A DNA stretch of 64,000 nucleotides from Montifringilla adamsi (Eukaryota; Chordata; Aves; Passeriformes; Passeridae): the NCBI GenBank assembly GCA_017590115.1, contig JAGGNK010013003.1, positions 1,362,523 through 1,426,522 of the forward strand, read 5' to 3'. How positions within the stretch are numbered: the first letter of the stretch is position 1; every line of letters starts with the position of its first letter. Positions 12,201 to 25,576 of this stretch are shown piece after piece. The notes under the pieces are model-generated. The model made no database searches, was not told the DNA's origin, and worked only from the letters and a program-made list of their open reading frames with translations. Made by a program: the position numbers and the translations under genes.

Positions 12201-14014
12201 ACCGAGCAAGGACTGGGATTACATGGATAAATTTAAATTCAGGAGTGCCTATCTTTGAATAGAAACGTCATAAATTTTAGCTTAATTGAAAATGCTTTGT
12301 GTGATTGATGCTGGTTTAGAGGCAGTAGATAAAGAAGTGTTGCTGGTTTTGAACATAAGCAATATTTATTGTAGTGGCTTTCTATGAGTCGAGTCTTTTC
12401 AGGATAGGATCTTCTGGTTAAACAGCAAGCGTCATGTTCCCTCATGTTTTCATTAAATGTGAGAGCGCGATTGTATCAGTGAGAATAAGGATAACTCACC
12501 AAGTTAAGAGTCTTACAAAAGGCTTTAAAGATAGCAGTACACAGGGGGTGTGGGAACGTGAGCTCTCCTTTGCTTTGGACTTTCTTTGCTGGCTGTTTTC
12601 CAACACTTTCCAGTCCCCGGCTTGCCAGCAGGGACATTCCCAGGGTCACAACACATCTACTGCAAAACGCTGTCTTGCTTCTGGAGGAGGGGACATTTCA
12701 AAGAGACAAAGGGAAAATATTCACCTCTTGCTGCTTGCAGAGAAAAGGCTCTTTCTGTTTTCAAATCTATTAGGCAAATAAGAAAAACTGCCAGAAAGAT
12801 AATTTTCCTGGAAAACAGGGTGCTGGAGAAGGGATGCAACAATTTAAAGCACATCTACTACACCTGAGCTGAGTTGTGTCACCTCTAAATGCCTTGGAGT
12901 AGCATCCTCTCTCCCACCTCATCATCTAATTATGAGTATTAATGGGACTTTCCAGAGTGCATCCATGGGAAAATGCACTGCATCTCTGTATTTGTTTCCT
13001 TCACCATGACACTGCCTGGGCACACTGTAGGCTTTATTGGCAACAGCTTTTCTTCATTTGAGATGTGTGAAGCTATATTTACAGTACAACGGTTTTAATT
13101 ACCAATACAGAAGTGATAAAAGGGAAGGAAAGAAAAGGATGATCCATAATTGCCTATTTTTATCTCTGATCAGCAGGAATTCCATCAGTTTCCTCAGAAC
13201 TGTTCCCCAAAGGAATGAAACGTATATAAATATGTAAGATGGGTTTTAATTACTGAAAATGCATCAAAAGCAGTGCATGTTTCCATAACTAAAATCTTTC
13301 CTGGAGTCACAATAAGCGTCCTGCAGAAAAATGGGCCACTAATTAGCAAAGAAAATAAATTATAATCATGTGTGGTGATATCCATGCTAATGGAGTTGGA
13401 ACATGCCTATGTTAATGTTGTTGGAAAGGGCATTTTAGGACTTGGGCTGCCACATGAACCTCAAATGAACAAGGATGTGCTCCAGGATGTGCTAAATCCT
13501 CTGTGCTGACCATTGCCCTCAGTACAACAAAGGTAAATCTGGCCCTGTTGCTGTAGTGGGAGATTTAGGACCAGGTTTTAAGGGATGTGAAGCACTCGCT
13601 GCTCCTGGTGAAGCTGGCATCCAAATGTGTCTGCTTTTCTGGTGGAAACTGGCAGTCCACTGAAGCCAAATCCCTTCCATCTGGAGCAGATGAGAAGTCT
13701 CCTGTAATTTTATGCAGAAAGGGAAAAAAGCCTCAAATAGTTTAACCTTCCCAAATCTTTGTAAGATTTGGAGGTATGTCTGCCCTAATTCAGAACAGGA
13801 GTGGTTTCTTTAAGAGCATAAAAACATCTTAAGGTCGGAGAAATTGTTTCCCACACATCTCTACTTATGAATTTATTTCCAGATATAAGGCAATGTTGTG
13901 TCTCTGGGTATTCTGGGAGTGTGAGCTCACTCTCAAAATGTTCCTTTTTTTAGCTTTGTTTGCATGAGTTTTCCTTGTATTTTGTAGTTGATTAGTTTAG
14001 ATTGATGCAATTAG
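9225..14014. other. Noncoding stretch, no gene recognised
   Basis: I see no exon, RNA gene or identifiable transposon. Composition is mixed, with short T- or A-rich runs. The overlapping short frames have no recognisable domain. Confidence 0.6.
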
Positions 14015-14128
14015 TGTAATTAAGTGTAATTATGAATTTTGGTGCAAATTTGTGTAATCATATATTTACAATGTGTAATTAGGTAATTACAATATGTAAT
14101 TTGCAATATAAAATGTAATGTCATTACA
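14015..14128. repeat. Cluster of TGTAAT motifs, AT-rich
   Basis: TGTAAT occurs on the plus strand at 14015, 14025, 14053, 14074, 14095 and 14114, with reverse-complement ATTACA copies at 14086 and 14123. TAATTA and GTAATTA cores lie between them. It may be a degenerate tandem repeat or a cluster of homeodomain-type sites; sequence alone does not decide. Confidence 0.7.
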
Positions 14129-17100
14129 CAATGCTGATTAAATTTCATATTAAAAAAAAGATGTCCTGGCACATGGAATGGATGATCTCAAAAGTTCATT
14201 CTTTTGGAATATCTTTAGGAAGTCCTTTCCAAATTATCCAACCCCTTCTATTTCCCATATGGATCCAGAATCCTGTGAAAATCTGATTTTGTAAAGCAAA
14301 CATATTTCCTCGTCTCACTGTAGCCAGCTGAAAGAAATGCCCTCACCCTCCACCTACATTTTCCATCCTCTTTCCTATGTACAGACTTTAAAAGAAAAAC
14401 AGACAAAAAGAGCTCCAGTAAAACATGCCAACAATTTGCAGCAGCAGCAAAAGACAGTAACAAAGAGATTTATGTTTTGGAATTGTAATGATTTGTGCTC
14501 CGTTTTATTGAATCCATTTTTCTATGTAATATTTAATCTCCAAACAGGGCATTTAAAATGCAGCAATTAAATGCCTTTATACGTTGATGCATCTCTGAGG
14601 ACCAAAGATGAAGTAAATGGATTCTGCATGTGCATACTTTGAGGATGTCTTCTGGGAAATGAAATCTCCATTTCAGCATCAGCAGTAAATATTAACTGAA
14701 CACCTTCATAGTCCTCTGTGGTGTGTTCAGAGAAGCTGTTCATCCCTGTGGACGAGGACTAAAGGAATTCCTGTTGCATTTGACACACGTCTTCTCAAGA
14801 TATTGAGGTTATTGGTCAATGGATGTGATGGTAGAAGGGAAAGTCACTGTCATGCTAACCTAGCAAGATATCTGCAGGGCTCAACCTCAGCATGCAAAAA
14901 ATCCAAATCCTGGGATTTGGCAATATCCCAGCAGGCATTGTCCTCCATCTGTAGGACAAAAAACCTCTTTAAAAACATCTCAATCACACATTAAGGTGTC
15001 TTTAAGACAAAAAAACCTCCAAAGTTGTAACAGAAATCACAATTATCTTAACAAATTATTGTTAGCCCAGTAGCCATGAAACTACAAACTTCAAAATGGT
15101 GAAGCTGCTTGTTCCCTTGAAGAAAGTGTGACAATGTTTATTTTGGTCAAGTCGCCCCCCCTATTCATGGTAAATAAATGAAGAGACCACAAGGCACCAT
15201 AAAATTGAATTTTAAGTTTGATGCTGCTGGCTAGAACAGGCACAAGGAGAGGTGGTTTCATCCATGCGATGAAACATCTTCCCCAAAACTGCAGAAGTTC
15301 TTTGGCAAAGGGGCAAAGGGTTTCATGAGCCCAAAAGGGGCCATGAGGTGCTGTTCAGAGTCTTGAGAGACTTTGGATGCCAGCCAGCTACTGGTGCCAA
15401 GCCCTCAGTGTAAGCCAGGGTATATCAGGGAAACTTCACCGCATCCTTGCTAAAAGGGGATGTGATTCCAAGCAGGCATGAAGCCAGCAGCAGAGCCTGA
15501 AGAGGGGCCATGCCATTTACTGCTCCATGTTGACAGATTTCCTCTGCAATCAACACCTTGGCACGGCCAGCACTTTCCTGAGCTCCAGATGAGAGCACTA
15601 CATCTAACCTGACTACATATCCTGCTCGACTTGCCAAGCAAAATAGGCCTCAAGTTTTCAATAACTGCATTGTGAACCACTCTGAGGAAATACCCTTCTC
15701 CACTGGTTTCCAAACAGTGTGGTCTTCTCTTGAAACAGGGGTTTGAGCAGATTATAGCCTTGACTTTTATTAGGGCTGGAAGTGAAGTATGAAGAGGACC
15801 ATAAGCAGAGAATAAGAACTGCTGAAAAGAGAGGGAAGCTCACCTGCTGGGGCACTCTGCTTCTTGAAGCTCTTTGGAAAAACAAGATAATTCACAAAAC
15901 TCTCACTGAAGCACAAGGAATTTGTGCCACTGGTTTCCATTAATGCCTATGAAGATTACCCATGAAAATATCCACTGCACAGATGGGAGAGTAAATTGTG
16001 TAGCTTTGCTCTGAAATAAACGTGGATGTTACCAAATAAAGGATAGGTTTGTGCATAGATCCTGTAAAAAGCATTCTGTGATGTCTGGCTGTGAAGCAAG
16101 TCAATGGGTTAGGTGATGAGAGGATTTGGAATACGAATAAATACATGTAATTGTAATAAAGGGAAAAAGCCCATCTTTTGACAGCAGAAGTACATGCTAA
16201 GATAGGAACTATCCAAACCAGGAATTGCTTTTTCAAGACACAATAGAGTCCTTCAAAATGTCTGTCAAGAAAATAAGATTATCAGGATGACTTTATCATT
16301 AGAAGAAAAGTAATATTAAAAGACCTCAGTTAGGTCTGAATAAAAAAGATAAATTTAAAGTAAACTGGCACGGAGTTTATCCACGGTTGGGTTTGCAGTA
16401 ATAAAGTCAGTGAGGGTATAAGCTGTGTGATTTACAGGCAGTAAGCTTCTGTAAAATTTACAAACTGCTGTTATAAAATGTCACCTTTTATGATGCATTC
16501 CTCTCAGCCTGCATATATAAAGGGCACTGCAATAGAAAGAGTAGCAAAGGCAAAGCAGTTTTCTCTCCTACCTAGCCAGCTACCTTTTTTTTTTGCTTTT
16601 ACAGCAGTAGCAGAGATCTATCATCTGATGACCCTGCACTTGGTTTTTTCCCATTAGTTTTTCTGTTTGTGTAGATACATTGCTGGTCTTACCATTGTTA
16701 ATAGAAAATTTAAGGTGGCTTAAATTAGAGTTTTTGTAATGCACTCATGGATGAATAGAGGAAGACTCCTCCCACACCCATCAGTGTTTATATAAAAGAA
16801 AGGCTTATGACAGAGTTGGGAAATTATCTGGTTTTTCTGCAATGATTTAATTGCTTGGTCTACAGCTCTGCAAAGCTTAGGTGTGATAGGTGAAAATGAA
16901 CCTTTTTCTTGATGCTCTGAGTTTCTCCAGAAGCTGACCTTGGGAACTCAGCATCCATTTCCAGCCTGGCTAGCTGAATCTAGAAAACCTCCAGGAATGC
17001 CCCCCAAGGTGCCAAGTCTGTGATAAGGCTTTGCTGGCAGGGTGACCAGGCATTTTCACTGCACCTTTTGGACAAGTTCAGGTGTCATGGATAGGGATAA

Positions 17101-19877
17101 TTTTGGCTGGTGTTATCAGGTTTCTGGTCAGCCTGGCCAGCAGGTGCCCAGGCTGAGCTCCTCAGCTGGTGATCTGTGGTGACTGAGCTCCTCTGGAGTC
17201 ACAGCCCAGTCCCTGCTTCATGGCAGAAACACCCAACACATTCCTCTCATTTTCTGTGTCCACTGGGGGGGTAATTCCTGACCAGAGTTTTACCTCCAGG
17301 TGAAAGCTCAGATATTATTTTGTTTTTTGCAGACAAAAAGTTTTTTTGCAGCCCAGTGTGACACAGTTACCTCTGACCTAAGGGGAAAGTCCTGATACTC
17401 TTCTTTCAGTGCCGCAAAGAAGAAATACACTCTGAATTAAGATTTTAACAGGGCTGTATTCTGGAAGTTCAGAAAAATAAATCAATAATGGTGGTGATAA
17501 AACTGCAGTTTAATGGTAGCTGTTATAGTAAAACAATAGTCAGTGCACTGCCATTTTACCACCCTGTGGCAATGGTTTCTATAGTTTACTCTGACAGATT
17601 TATGGTTACCTTCATTTAATAATTTACTTCTCTTTAGCACAGCCACCACCATTATAAGTTTAAAATAAGCTCTTTTTAATTTTACTGCACAAAACCCAAT
17701 AGGGTATATATCTACTGCTTTCCTAGGAAAATATTTGAATTTCAAACTGTTCATAAGCAGAAAAACAAATAAATACCATTTAGGAACCACCTCTTTTGAA
17801 AGAAATTGGATGAGCCTCATCAAATTCAGCAGAGAAATGTGTCTGGGAGCATGCAGGATGGAGAGTCCTGAGTCTGTGAACCTGCCAGTAAAGTCCAAGA
17901 GTGTGCTGTGCAATGAATAACAACCAGTGAACTGGTTTAAATTTCTCATAAAGTTGTATTGCAGCAATTCAGATCTGGGAGTTAGGAGACTACTGGCATA
18001 TGGGAGAATCTGGAGTGTCCTGGAAGGAGCAGTTTCATGTTAAGTCTATAAAGAAAACACAGACCAAGGGTCATGCCAGGGAGGACTAAGAGTGGGATCA
18101 TTTTTCAGCACTGACTTTTGCGGAAATACTGTGATTTGAAGTGGATTGAGTCACGTATGAATTAGAGAGTTACATGATCAGGACCTTGTATGCAAGAGGG
18201 ACATTCAACAAATGCATTAAAATTTAGTGGTATTAAAAAAAAAAAGAAACATTAGAAAATAAAATGGGATGGTGCTGTGGCTTTGAATGAAGACTTTTGA
18301 TAAGCTTTTTTGAATGAGAATTTCAGCATTATGTGTTCCTTCTGTTGATATCAAAACTAACTTTCCAGGCAGTGAAGCTGGTCCAAGGGTGAACCTTCCA
18401 GGTTCTGATGCATATAAAATGCTTCTTCTCAGATCTTGTTTCAGGGGCTGTGCTGGTGCCTTGCTCTGCAGAGATACAGTGGGGAAGAGATCAGGCTTGG
18501 TAAGTGCTGTGCCTGACCGGGACAACAAGAATTTAATGGGAAGGGATGTGTCCCGTGGGGAAGGTGACAAAGTTTGGAGGCTGAAAGGTCCCAAAGAAGG
18601 AAAATTGTGTGCATCTCTTGGCATTAGCAGTTGGTGTTTCTTCCTGCACTATCCATATTTCCTTGGATTTTGAGCTTTTGTGGTATGTTTTGTTCCTGGT
18701 CTGTGGATTTGAGTGTGATCACTGAAAGCCAGAAATGTGTTAATTCTTCTAAAAGGGTTTACAGTAATTTGTGGCTGAGCCAGGTGAGTTTATAAAGCAC
18801 CAGATTAATGTTGCTGCACCACAGATTAGATTACTTAAATCAGGATTGCAATGAGGCTCTGTGTCAGGACTAAAAATAGCAAATGGGCCTATGGGTCCTT
18901 TTGCATAAAGCCATCCTTCCTCTATGAATGTGCTGGCCTGGTCCTGTTGAAATAAATTCCAGCAATTCCACTGATTTTAATGACTCAGAACAGAATATGA
19001 GCACCTGCTCTTTCAGGTCTATCTCCTAGACTAATATCTAGTTTGGATTTCCTTCTGCAGCATATGTTAAATTCTTGATGATAAAATATTTGAGCAAATC
19101 CAGCATTTTTTCAATGGAATAACATAAATTAATGATGCATAGATCAACAGAATTATATTATTTCATCAGCAAATACAAGAAGTTGGCACTTCAAAGCACA
19201 AAATATTTAGTACAAATACATGTTGTACCCAGTTAGAAAGGCAAAGAAAAAAATCTTGATGTATGTTGGAGTATTTCTTCTCTGTATAGAGTTGCTTTAT
19301 CAAAGTCCTTGAACACTGGCTAACCTCCTTCAGCAGCAAAGGATGTAGCACAAGTCTTTTTAGAATCAAGTCTCTTTCCTTCCTTGTTTCTGCTGTCTTG
19401 AGGACTAAATTATATTAATTTGCACCAGAAAGTGGAACTTGAAGCAAACTTATTTCTATACTATTGGGGGCTGAGGTGCCACAATGCCATATTTGTGGGA
19501 TGGATGGGCAAAACCAGTTTTATGTGTAATGAAAACATGCGTCTGATACAATTTCTTTCATTTCACCTGCCTACCCTACTATTTTAAGTCCCCTTCCTGT
19601 AAAAAGAGAAGTTAAAGAATTAGACTGCCTGTCCAAATCCAAATATTGAGTTTCTGTGCAATATGTCTGCACACTATTTTTCCTCAGGTTCTCCATATCT
19701 TCAGTGCATGGAAGAGGGGTGGTCAAAGAACGAGTGGATGTTTGCTAGTTCTGTTTTTGTCATTGTTCCCTGAGCAGCCCCATGAATTACTTGCACACAC
19801 CATTCAAACCTTACTCAGCAAACAATTGTTATTTTCCTCCTGGGCTCTCCTTTAATGTTCATTGCTACTGTACCTAA
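14129..19877. other. Noncoding stretch with one promoter-like TATA motif
   Basis: No exon is recognised. A 161-codon frame on the minus strand near 17482-17967 has no family motif and low-complexity, AT-driven composition; I treat it as chance. The only regulatory-looking site is the TATA element at 16514-16523. Confidence 0.55.
16514..16523 (+). promoter_or_regulatory. Orphan TATA-box-like element
   Basis: GCATATATAAAGGGC carries the strong TATA consensus TATATAAAGG. It sits in a local setting of T/A-rich upstream DNA followed by a purine-rich stretch about 30 bases downstream. No coding exon follows. Chance occurrence is quite possible in AT-rich DNA. Confidence 0.25.
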
Positions 19878-20003
19878 ATGCTTCACAAATATTAAGGTAC
19901 TTATTTTTATGCCATTCACCTGGACATGCAATAACTCCACTTTACTGATCATAAAATGCAATTCAGGGAAAGAGGTTAAAAATATCCCCATCTGCATACC
20001 CAG
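19878..20003 (-). mobile_element. Possible MIR-like SINE fossil, reverse orientation
   Basis: Plus-strand pieces appear in the order expected of the reverse complement of a MIR 3' half. They are CTTCACAAATATTAAGGTAC, then CTCCACTTTACTGATCATAAA, then CAGGGAAAGAGGTTAAAAAT. The match is to remembered consensus order (aagattaaggta, cattttacagatgagg, cacagagaggttaag) and is weaker than for the copy at 4838-4985. Confidence 0.42.
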
Positions 20004-23000
20004 ATGGAGGCATGGGAGTTTGGTTTTCAGCACACCCAGACTATTGCTCTCAGCTGGAGCTGCACAAGCTCCAGCTTTCTGTCAGCATGGCTCCTGTGCC
20101 TTTCTGGGCACCTGGTGGTGCCCTCATTGCCAGAGCCACTGGAAATCTGCTTGGCAAAGGTGGGGAGGGGGTACAGTTTTTCAAGGGGACAGGGAGGCTC
20201 TAGACCTCTTTCTGGGTCTGAAAATTGGGTGTTGAGATGCCTTGAGCTGGTATCACCCAGCCATGATCCTCATCATGTAGGTGGAGCTCATCTCACAGCT
20301 CCATGAATGCCTGCTCCTTCTGCAGGAGAACGGGGAGCAAACAATCTGGGGGGACCCTCGTTGCTTTTCCTTGGCACTGCAGTAGTGTGTGGCTGCTCAG
20401 TTTCCATCTCAGTTTTGTGACCCTGCTCCAGATAAAACTGGTATCATGTAGGAATATTTGAGAGGAATTACAATTAATTTATGAAGCTAATGGAGTGCCT
20501 GAATTTGGCCTGGATCAAGGTGCCTGTGTGTGACCTTGGAGATGGTGCAAATAGTTTCTATGGGCACATCTTGCAGATAGATCAGCTCTTGTCAAGCAGC
20601 ACGCTGGAAGTTCAGAAATGCCTCTTGCTATGTGTCTTCTTGTTATACAGTGTTCAGTGCTCAGTGAGGGTGTCCAGATGGCTGGCTCCCTCAAAACCAC
20701 TGCAAAATCCTTTTCCAAATAAACAGCCTGGAGATGTTGCTGAAACCATAAAGAAATCTGCAGGCTGACATGGTGTTTACATGTCTGTGGGCTGCAGAAA
20801 AGCCAGAAAGAGAACTATTCAGAGCTGATACTGCTCTGGAAGAAACCTCCCCATCAGAGCTGTGGGTTAAAACTTAGCAAATAAAATTTGTAATGCATAA
20901 GATCCATTCTGCTTACAGGAGTTTCTTCAACAGCTGTTGTGCATCCACACTGACACATATTCCCAGCAGTTACCAACCCAACGTGGATTTTGGACTGCAA
21001 AATCAGGCAGAATCACAGCACCAGGTGGAATAGCCTCAGGCCAGTTTCTGCAGCCCAGTGAGCCTCACACAGGCTCTGAAGTAATTTCTGGGAGCCTTTG
21101 AATGACTTACACAGAGGATATATTAAATATGCCTTAGGGGAAGAAAGGCGAAAGACTGAATTATTCTAAGACCTGCAGAAGTAATATTCAAATGTCTAAG
21201 GAGTGCTATGGTGTCCTGAATTGAACCAAAGGAGAGGATCAGTTTTATTATGGCTGATGGGTCTCAAGACATCAGCTAAAATTTTCCTCTTGCTCCTACA
21301 GAGGAAAACCGTTTTCTTGGCTTAGATGAGGGGGAACCTACCTGCATAGCAGCAATATTTGCACAGGGCAGCAAGAACACTTGCTAAATTCGGTGACCAT
21401 CCGCCCCCCCCCCCAAGAAATAAGATAGAAACAGGATTAAGGCACTTTAGGAAATTGACTGGTGGTTCTGAAGATATTATGAACACCTCTGTCCCCTAAA
21501 TCATCTATTCAAGAGGTAAGCACATTTTCCCCCCGCCCCCGGAATGGGCTTTTGCTACTCTTTCATCCTAACCAGTGAAAGGAATAGCTGTTTCTAATGG
21601 TCACAGAGGAATTAGTCAAATGGTTGGTTAGTTGCCTTCTGAAGAAGCCCCTGTAAATCATCAGTGGTCACCCAAGAAACATTTAATTTTCATAGTTATC
21701 AATGAGAATTTGGACCAAACTTGGGAAATCATACAGCTTGAAAAACCCACATAAATTTCTAATAAGTTAAAAGGATAGGGGAAATAAACACTGGGATGAC
21801 AACCAACCAGGATTTCTGACAAAAGGCAGTTACTGCTAAGACAGAAATAAAAACCATCAAAACTCAATTTTAATATCCTGAAACTGTCAGCCTTTTTCCT
21901 AACTATAAAACCATTCTACATGTAATTCCTTGATTTCATTTTCAGGGTTAGATGTAGTTTTTATCACAAAGGTGGTTACTATCACAAAGGCTGCTGTCAC
22001 AGAGTTACACAGCAATGGTGTGTTTTCACTGTGGAGGATTTTCATCTGAAATAATTTATTTGGTGAGTTACAAGCCACAAAAATGGATCAGATTAGGGAA
22101 TGTGGAAAAGTACTAATGCACATAACTCTGCCAGGTGGTTCAGTCTGCGATGAATTTGAGGGTCATCATCAAGAAAATTCCCTTGAGTTTCAACCTTGGG
22201 GCAGCAAGATCCATCTTCTGCAGGACATGGAAAGCGGGTTCATCCTGCAGAACAGATGTTAGTACCGATGTAGTACAGACTGACAAAATAAACCAACTCC
22301 CCGTGTGAGGAGTGCAGGCAGTGCCTGGATGTGAACCCATCTGGCAGCTCATGGAGATGGGGGCAGATATGTGGTGGCTCTTGTGCAGTTTCAGCCCACC
22401 ATGGTGAGTAGAGAAGTGGCTTCCCTCCAGCTGGGCTTGGCAAGTGGCTCCATGTACATTTCAAGTCACAGTCAGTGTCAAGGAATACGCGTGTGGAAAC
22501 AGAGGACTTGGTACCTTTGGCAATGATAGGTGGAGAAATGTGTGGGTGACAATCCTGTTTTTTCATCAGCACTGCAGAAAAATGTGTTGTGCCATATTGC
22601 AGTAATGACTTACATGGCATCAGCATTCCTGGATTTTTGCAGCCATGGCATTGCTGAAATGAGAGAGTTTTTCTGTCAGTGTATTCTTAAATGTTTTTTT
22701 CCCAGTCTGAGCTAAGTGTCTAAAGATTTTATGTTGATTTCAGACAGTTCAGTCTCTGTTACCTTTGCGTAACAGAACAGCTACCTTAAACTGAGTAGTT
22801 TCTGGCTTCTGGCTGGGTAATTTAAAATTCTCAGATGGGAAGATTGGGAGATAGCATTTGCTAAATAATTAATCACATATGATCTTGTTTGCAGGATGAA
22901 TTTTTTTCTTGTGGGGATAAACGTATGCTTGCATGAAGAACAATCCTTTTGCACTAATCTGTCCAGAAAAAACTTTGTTGTAGCCAATATCAAACATCAT

Positions 23001-23879
23001 GGGAAATCAACATGGCCGCAATGAATAGCTGTTAAGAATATAAATGAGGGTGCTTAAGTTTTTTTTTTTTTGGGTTATCTGAAATCCAGGCTGAATGCAG
23101 CAGCAACCCTCAAAGAATGATTTTTAAAAGATATATAAATAATTCACTGTGTGCACAAAGCCTGCCTTTTATTTCTATTTAGCTTTGGATTGCTGAAGTT
23201 TATTTTTCTGGTATTTGGGAGGTGTGGAAGCATAATATCGGCCCTATCATTCCAAGCAGAGATGTAATTCTGGGAGTGGTGGGAGAGCTTGACTCATGCT
23301 GTGACTTCTTCCAGAGAGCTTGAACCATGACAGCTTCTGGTCTCCTGTTCTCTCTGCTCACCCCTGAAAAAGGCAGGAAGCAGGAAGGGTATGTTATGGA
23401 CAGGGAAGGGAGGCCAAGGACTTTTTTGTACCCTGTGATCCTGCTGAGGGCAGGCAGCCATGGCTCAGAACAGCTCTGGGCAAGAGCTCAGGTTACACTC
23501 TTCCTTTCCTCCAAAATGTGTGGCACACCTTGCAGTGCAGCAAACAGGCAAACCTCAAAAAGGGAAGCAACATGCTGCCCTTCTTCAAAGATCTTATTAG
23601 CTCACACAAGGGATTTCAAACACCTTTGGGAGTTTTTACTGGTACTCCAATTTGCTATTCTCTTCACATACCCCTTCAGTCCCCAAATAGCATCTTAGAG
23701 ATCTAAAAATCAGAGCCCCTGGCCCTCCTGCTAGCATAATAAGATTTGTTTCCTGTTTACTGGAGTGTGTCTGTGCGTGTTTAGAGCACTGAGGCTGGGA
23801 GTAGGGGGTGAAGGGAGCTGATGTCAGGCTGAAGGACCTGTTTTCTTCCTAAACTGCTGGGAACACATAATTATTATCG
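20004..23879. other. Noncoding stretch, no gene recognised
   Basis: Nothing gene-like is supported. C-rich runs occur at 21404-21414 and near 21530-21540; their G-rich complement could fold locally. A run of 12 T lies near 23060. Confidence 0.55.
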
Positions 23880-23985
23880 GTACCTTAAAATTTCAAAGCA
23901 TCTTTCAGAATTGCTTCCACTCCATAGCAATAATTATTGCTGTACAGTCATGAGGAAACATCACATTCCAGAATGCTTGGTGTAG
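23880..23985 (-). mobile_element. Possible MIR-like SINE fossil, reverse orientation
   Basis: TTTCAAAGCATCTTTCAGAA, then CAATAATTATTGCTGTACAG, then TCATGAGGAAACATCACATT follow the order of a reverse-complemented MIR (aaagcactttacaaa, attattatccccattttacag, atgaggaaactgaggca). The middle is well matched and the ends are not. An alignment is needed to confirm it. Confidence 0.42.
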
Positions 23986-24980
23986 CTCATTTGATGAGGA
24001 CGTGTGTATTCAAAGACTAAAAGAACAATAAATGGAGTTATTCCTCTGAAGGCATTGAAATTCATTTGAGCTGATGGCCTCAAATGTGTGTTTGTAAAAT
24101 CCAGGTAATGTTCAGTTACACTGTAAATCACAGACTACCAGAGCTGGTGCATACTGATGTTTCATGAAAAGGATGTGCTAATGCTGCTTCTGCTTGATTT
24201 TGTCAGCTCTATTTAGCCTTTTATTGGTTGTCTGTCTAATAGTGGGCTGAACCTGTACAGTTTAATGTGTTTTTCCTTATTAAATGTAGATTTGGTTTGG
24301 CTTGTAGCAGAGGTGTGAGAACAGGTCAGGCAGGAATTTGTCTCAGAACCTGAAGGCTTAAGCTAATTTCACTTTTTCTTATCTTTTATCAAAAAATTAA
24401 GCAGTCTATCCTTTCTGTCTGTTCTTATAGTCCTGAAAAGATGGTGAGCTGAGCTAACAGTACAAGTCAGGGTCTTAACCATCCGCTGAAATAATTGTGG
24501 TTTTGCTAACACATAAAGCATTTAATTAAAAGGTTGAAGGTTTATACAACCCTTCAGATTGGGAGACTGCTTTCAGTTTTAATCACGTTTTTGAAGTAGA
24601 AATGGAAGAGTCTGTGGGAGTTTATTTTCACTGTAATAAATATTTCTCCTGGGTGGTTGTTCTAGGGGCTCAGAAATTGAGTGGGCTTCTCTAGGGTCCT
24701 GGCACAGAGTTTGTGTGATCTTATAAGATCAATGGGATTAATAACTGGGCTTGAGCTTTGTTCCCCCCAGTAACCTCCAGCACTGGCTGAAGCCTCCCGC
24801 AGCCTCCAAAGGGAGTATTGGCCATGAAGAGGCAGTGTTTGACTACCTGAATCACTGGTGTAGCATTTGTTCCACTCCTTTTTGGCCTGTATTTAAATTC
24901 TATGTCTGCTGAAATGTCTTCTCCCATTGTAAGCCAATTACTACTGGGGCTGGAACAAACTGCCCACCCCACCCCCCCCC

Positions 24981-25576
24981 NNNNNNNNNNNNNNNNNNNN
25001 NNNNNNNNNNNNNNNNNNNNNNNNNNNNNNNNNNNNNNNNNNNNNNNNNNNNNNNNNNNNNNNNNNNNNNNNNNNNNNNNNNNNNNNNNNNNNNNNNNNN
25101 NNNNNNNNNNNNNNNNNNNNNNNNNNNNNNNNNNNNNNNNNNNNNNNNNNNNNNNNNNNNNNNNNNNNNNNNNNNNNNNNNNNNNNNNNNNNNNNNNNNN
25201 NNNNNNNNNNNNNNNNNNNNNNNNNNNNNNNNNNNNNNNNNNNNNNNNNNNNNNNNNNNNNNNNNNNNNNNNNNNNNNNNNNNNNNNNNNNNNNNNNNNN
25301 NNNNNNNNNNNNNNNNNNNNNNNNNNNNNNNNNNNNNNNNNNNNNNNNNNNNNNNNNNNNNNNNNNNNNNNNNNNNNNNNNNNNNNNNNNNNNNNNNNNN
25401 NNNNNNNNNNNNNNNNNNNNNNNNNNNNNNNNNNNNNNNNNNNNNNNNNNNNNNNNNNNNNNNNNNNNNNNNNNNNNNNNNNNNNNNNNNNNNNNNNNNN
25501 NNNNNNNNNNNNNNNNNNNNNNNNNNNNNNNNNNNNNNNNNNNNNNNNNNNNNNNNNNNNNNNNNNNNNNNNNNNN
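24981..25576. other. Assembly gap (596 N)
   Basis: Unknown bases. The left flank ends in a C run (CCCCACCCCCCCCC) and the right flank begins CC followed by 15 A. Homopolymers on both sides suggest that the missing piece is repetitive or hard to sequence. Any frame that spans the N block is an artefact. Confidence 0.99.

Noticed and set aside
17482..17967. 161-codon minus-strand open frame
   Set aside because: No recognisable domain, AT-driven composition, and no splice or promoter context; within the range expected by chance over 64 kb.
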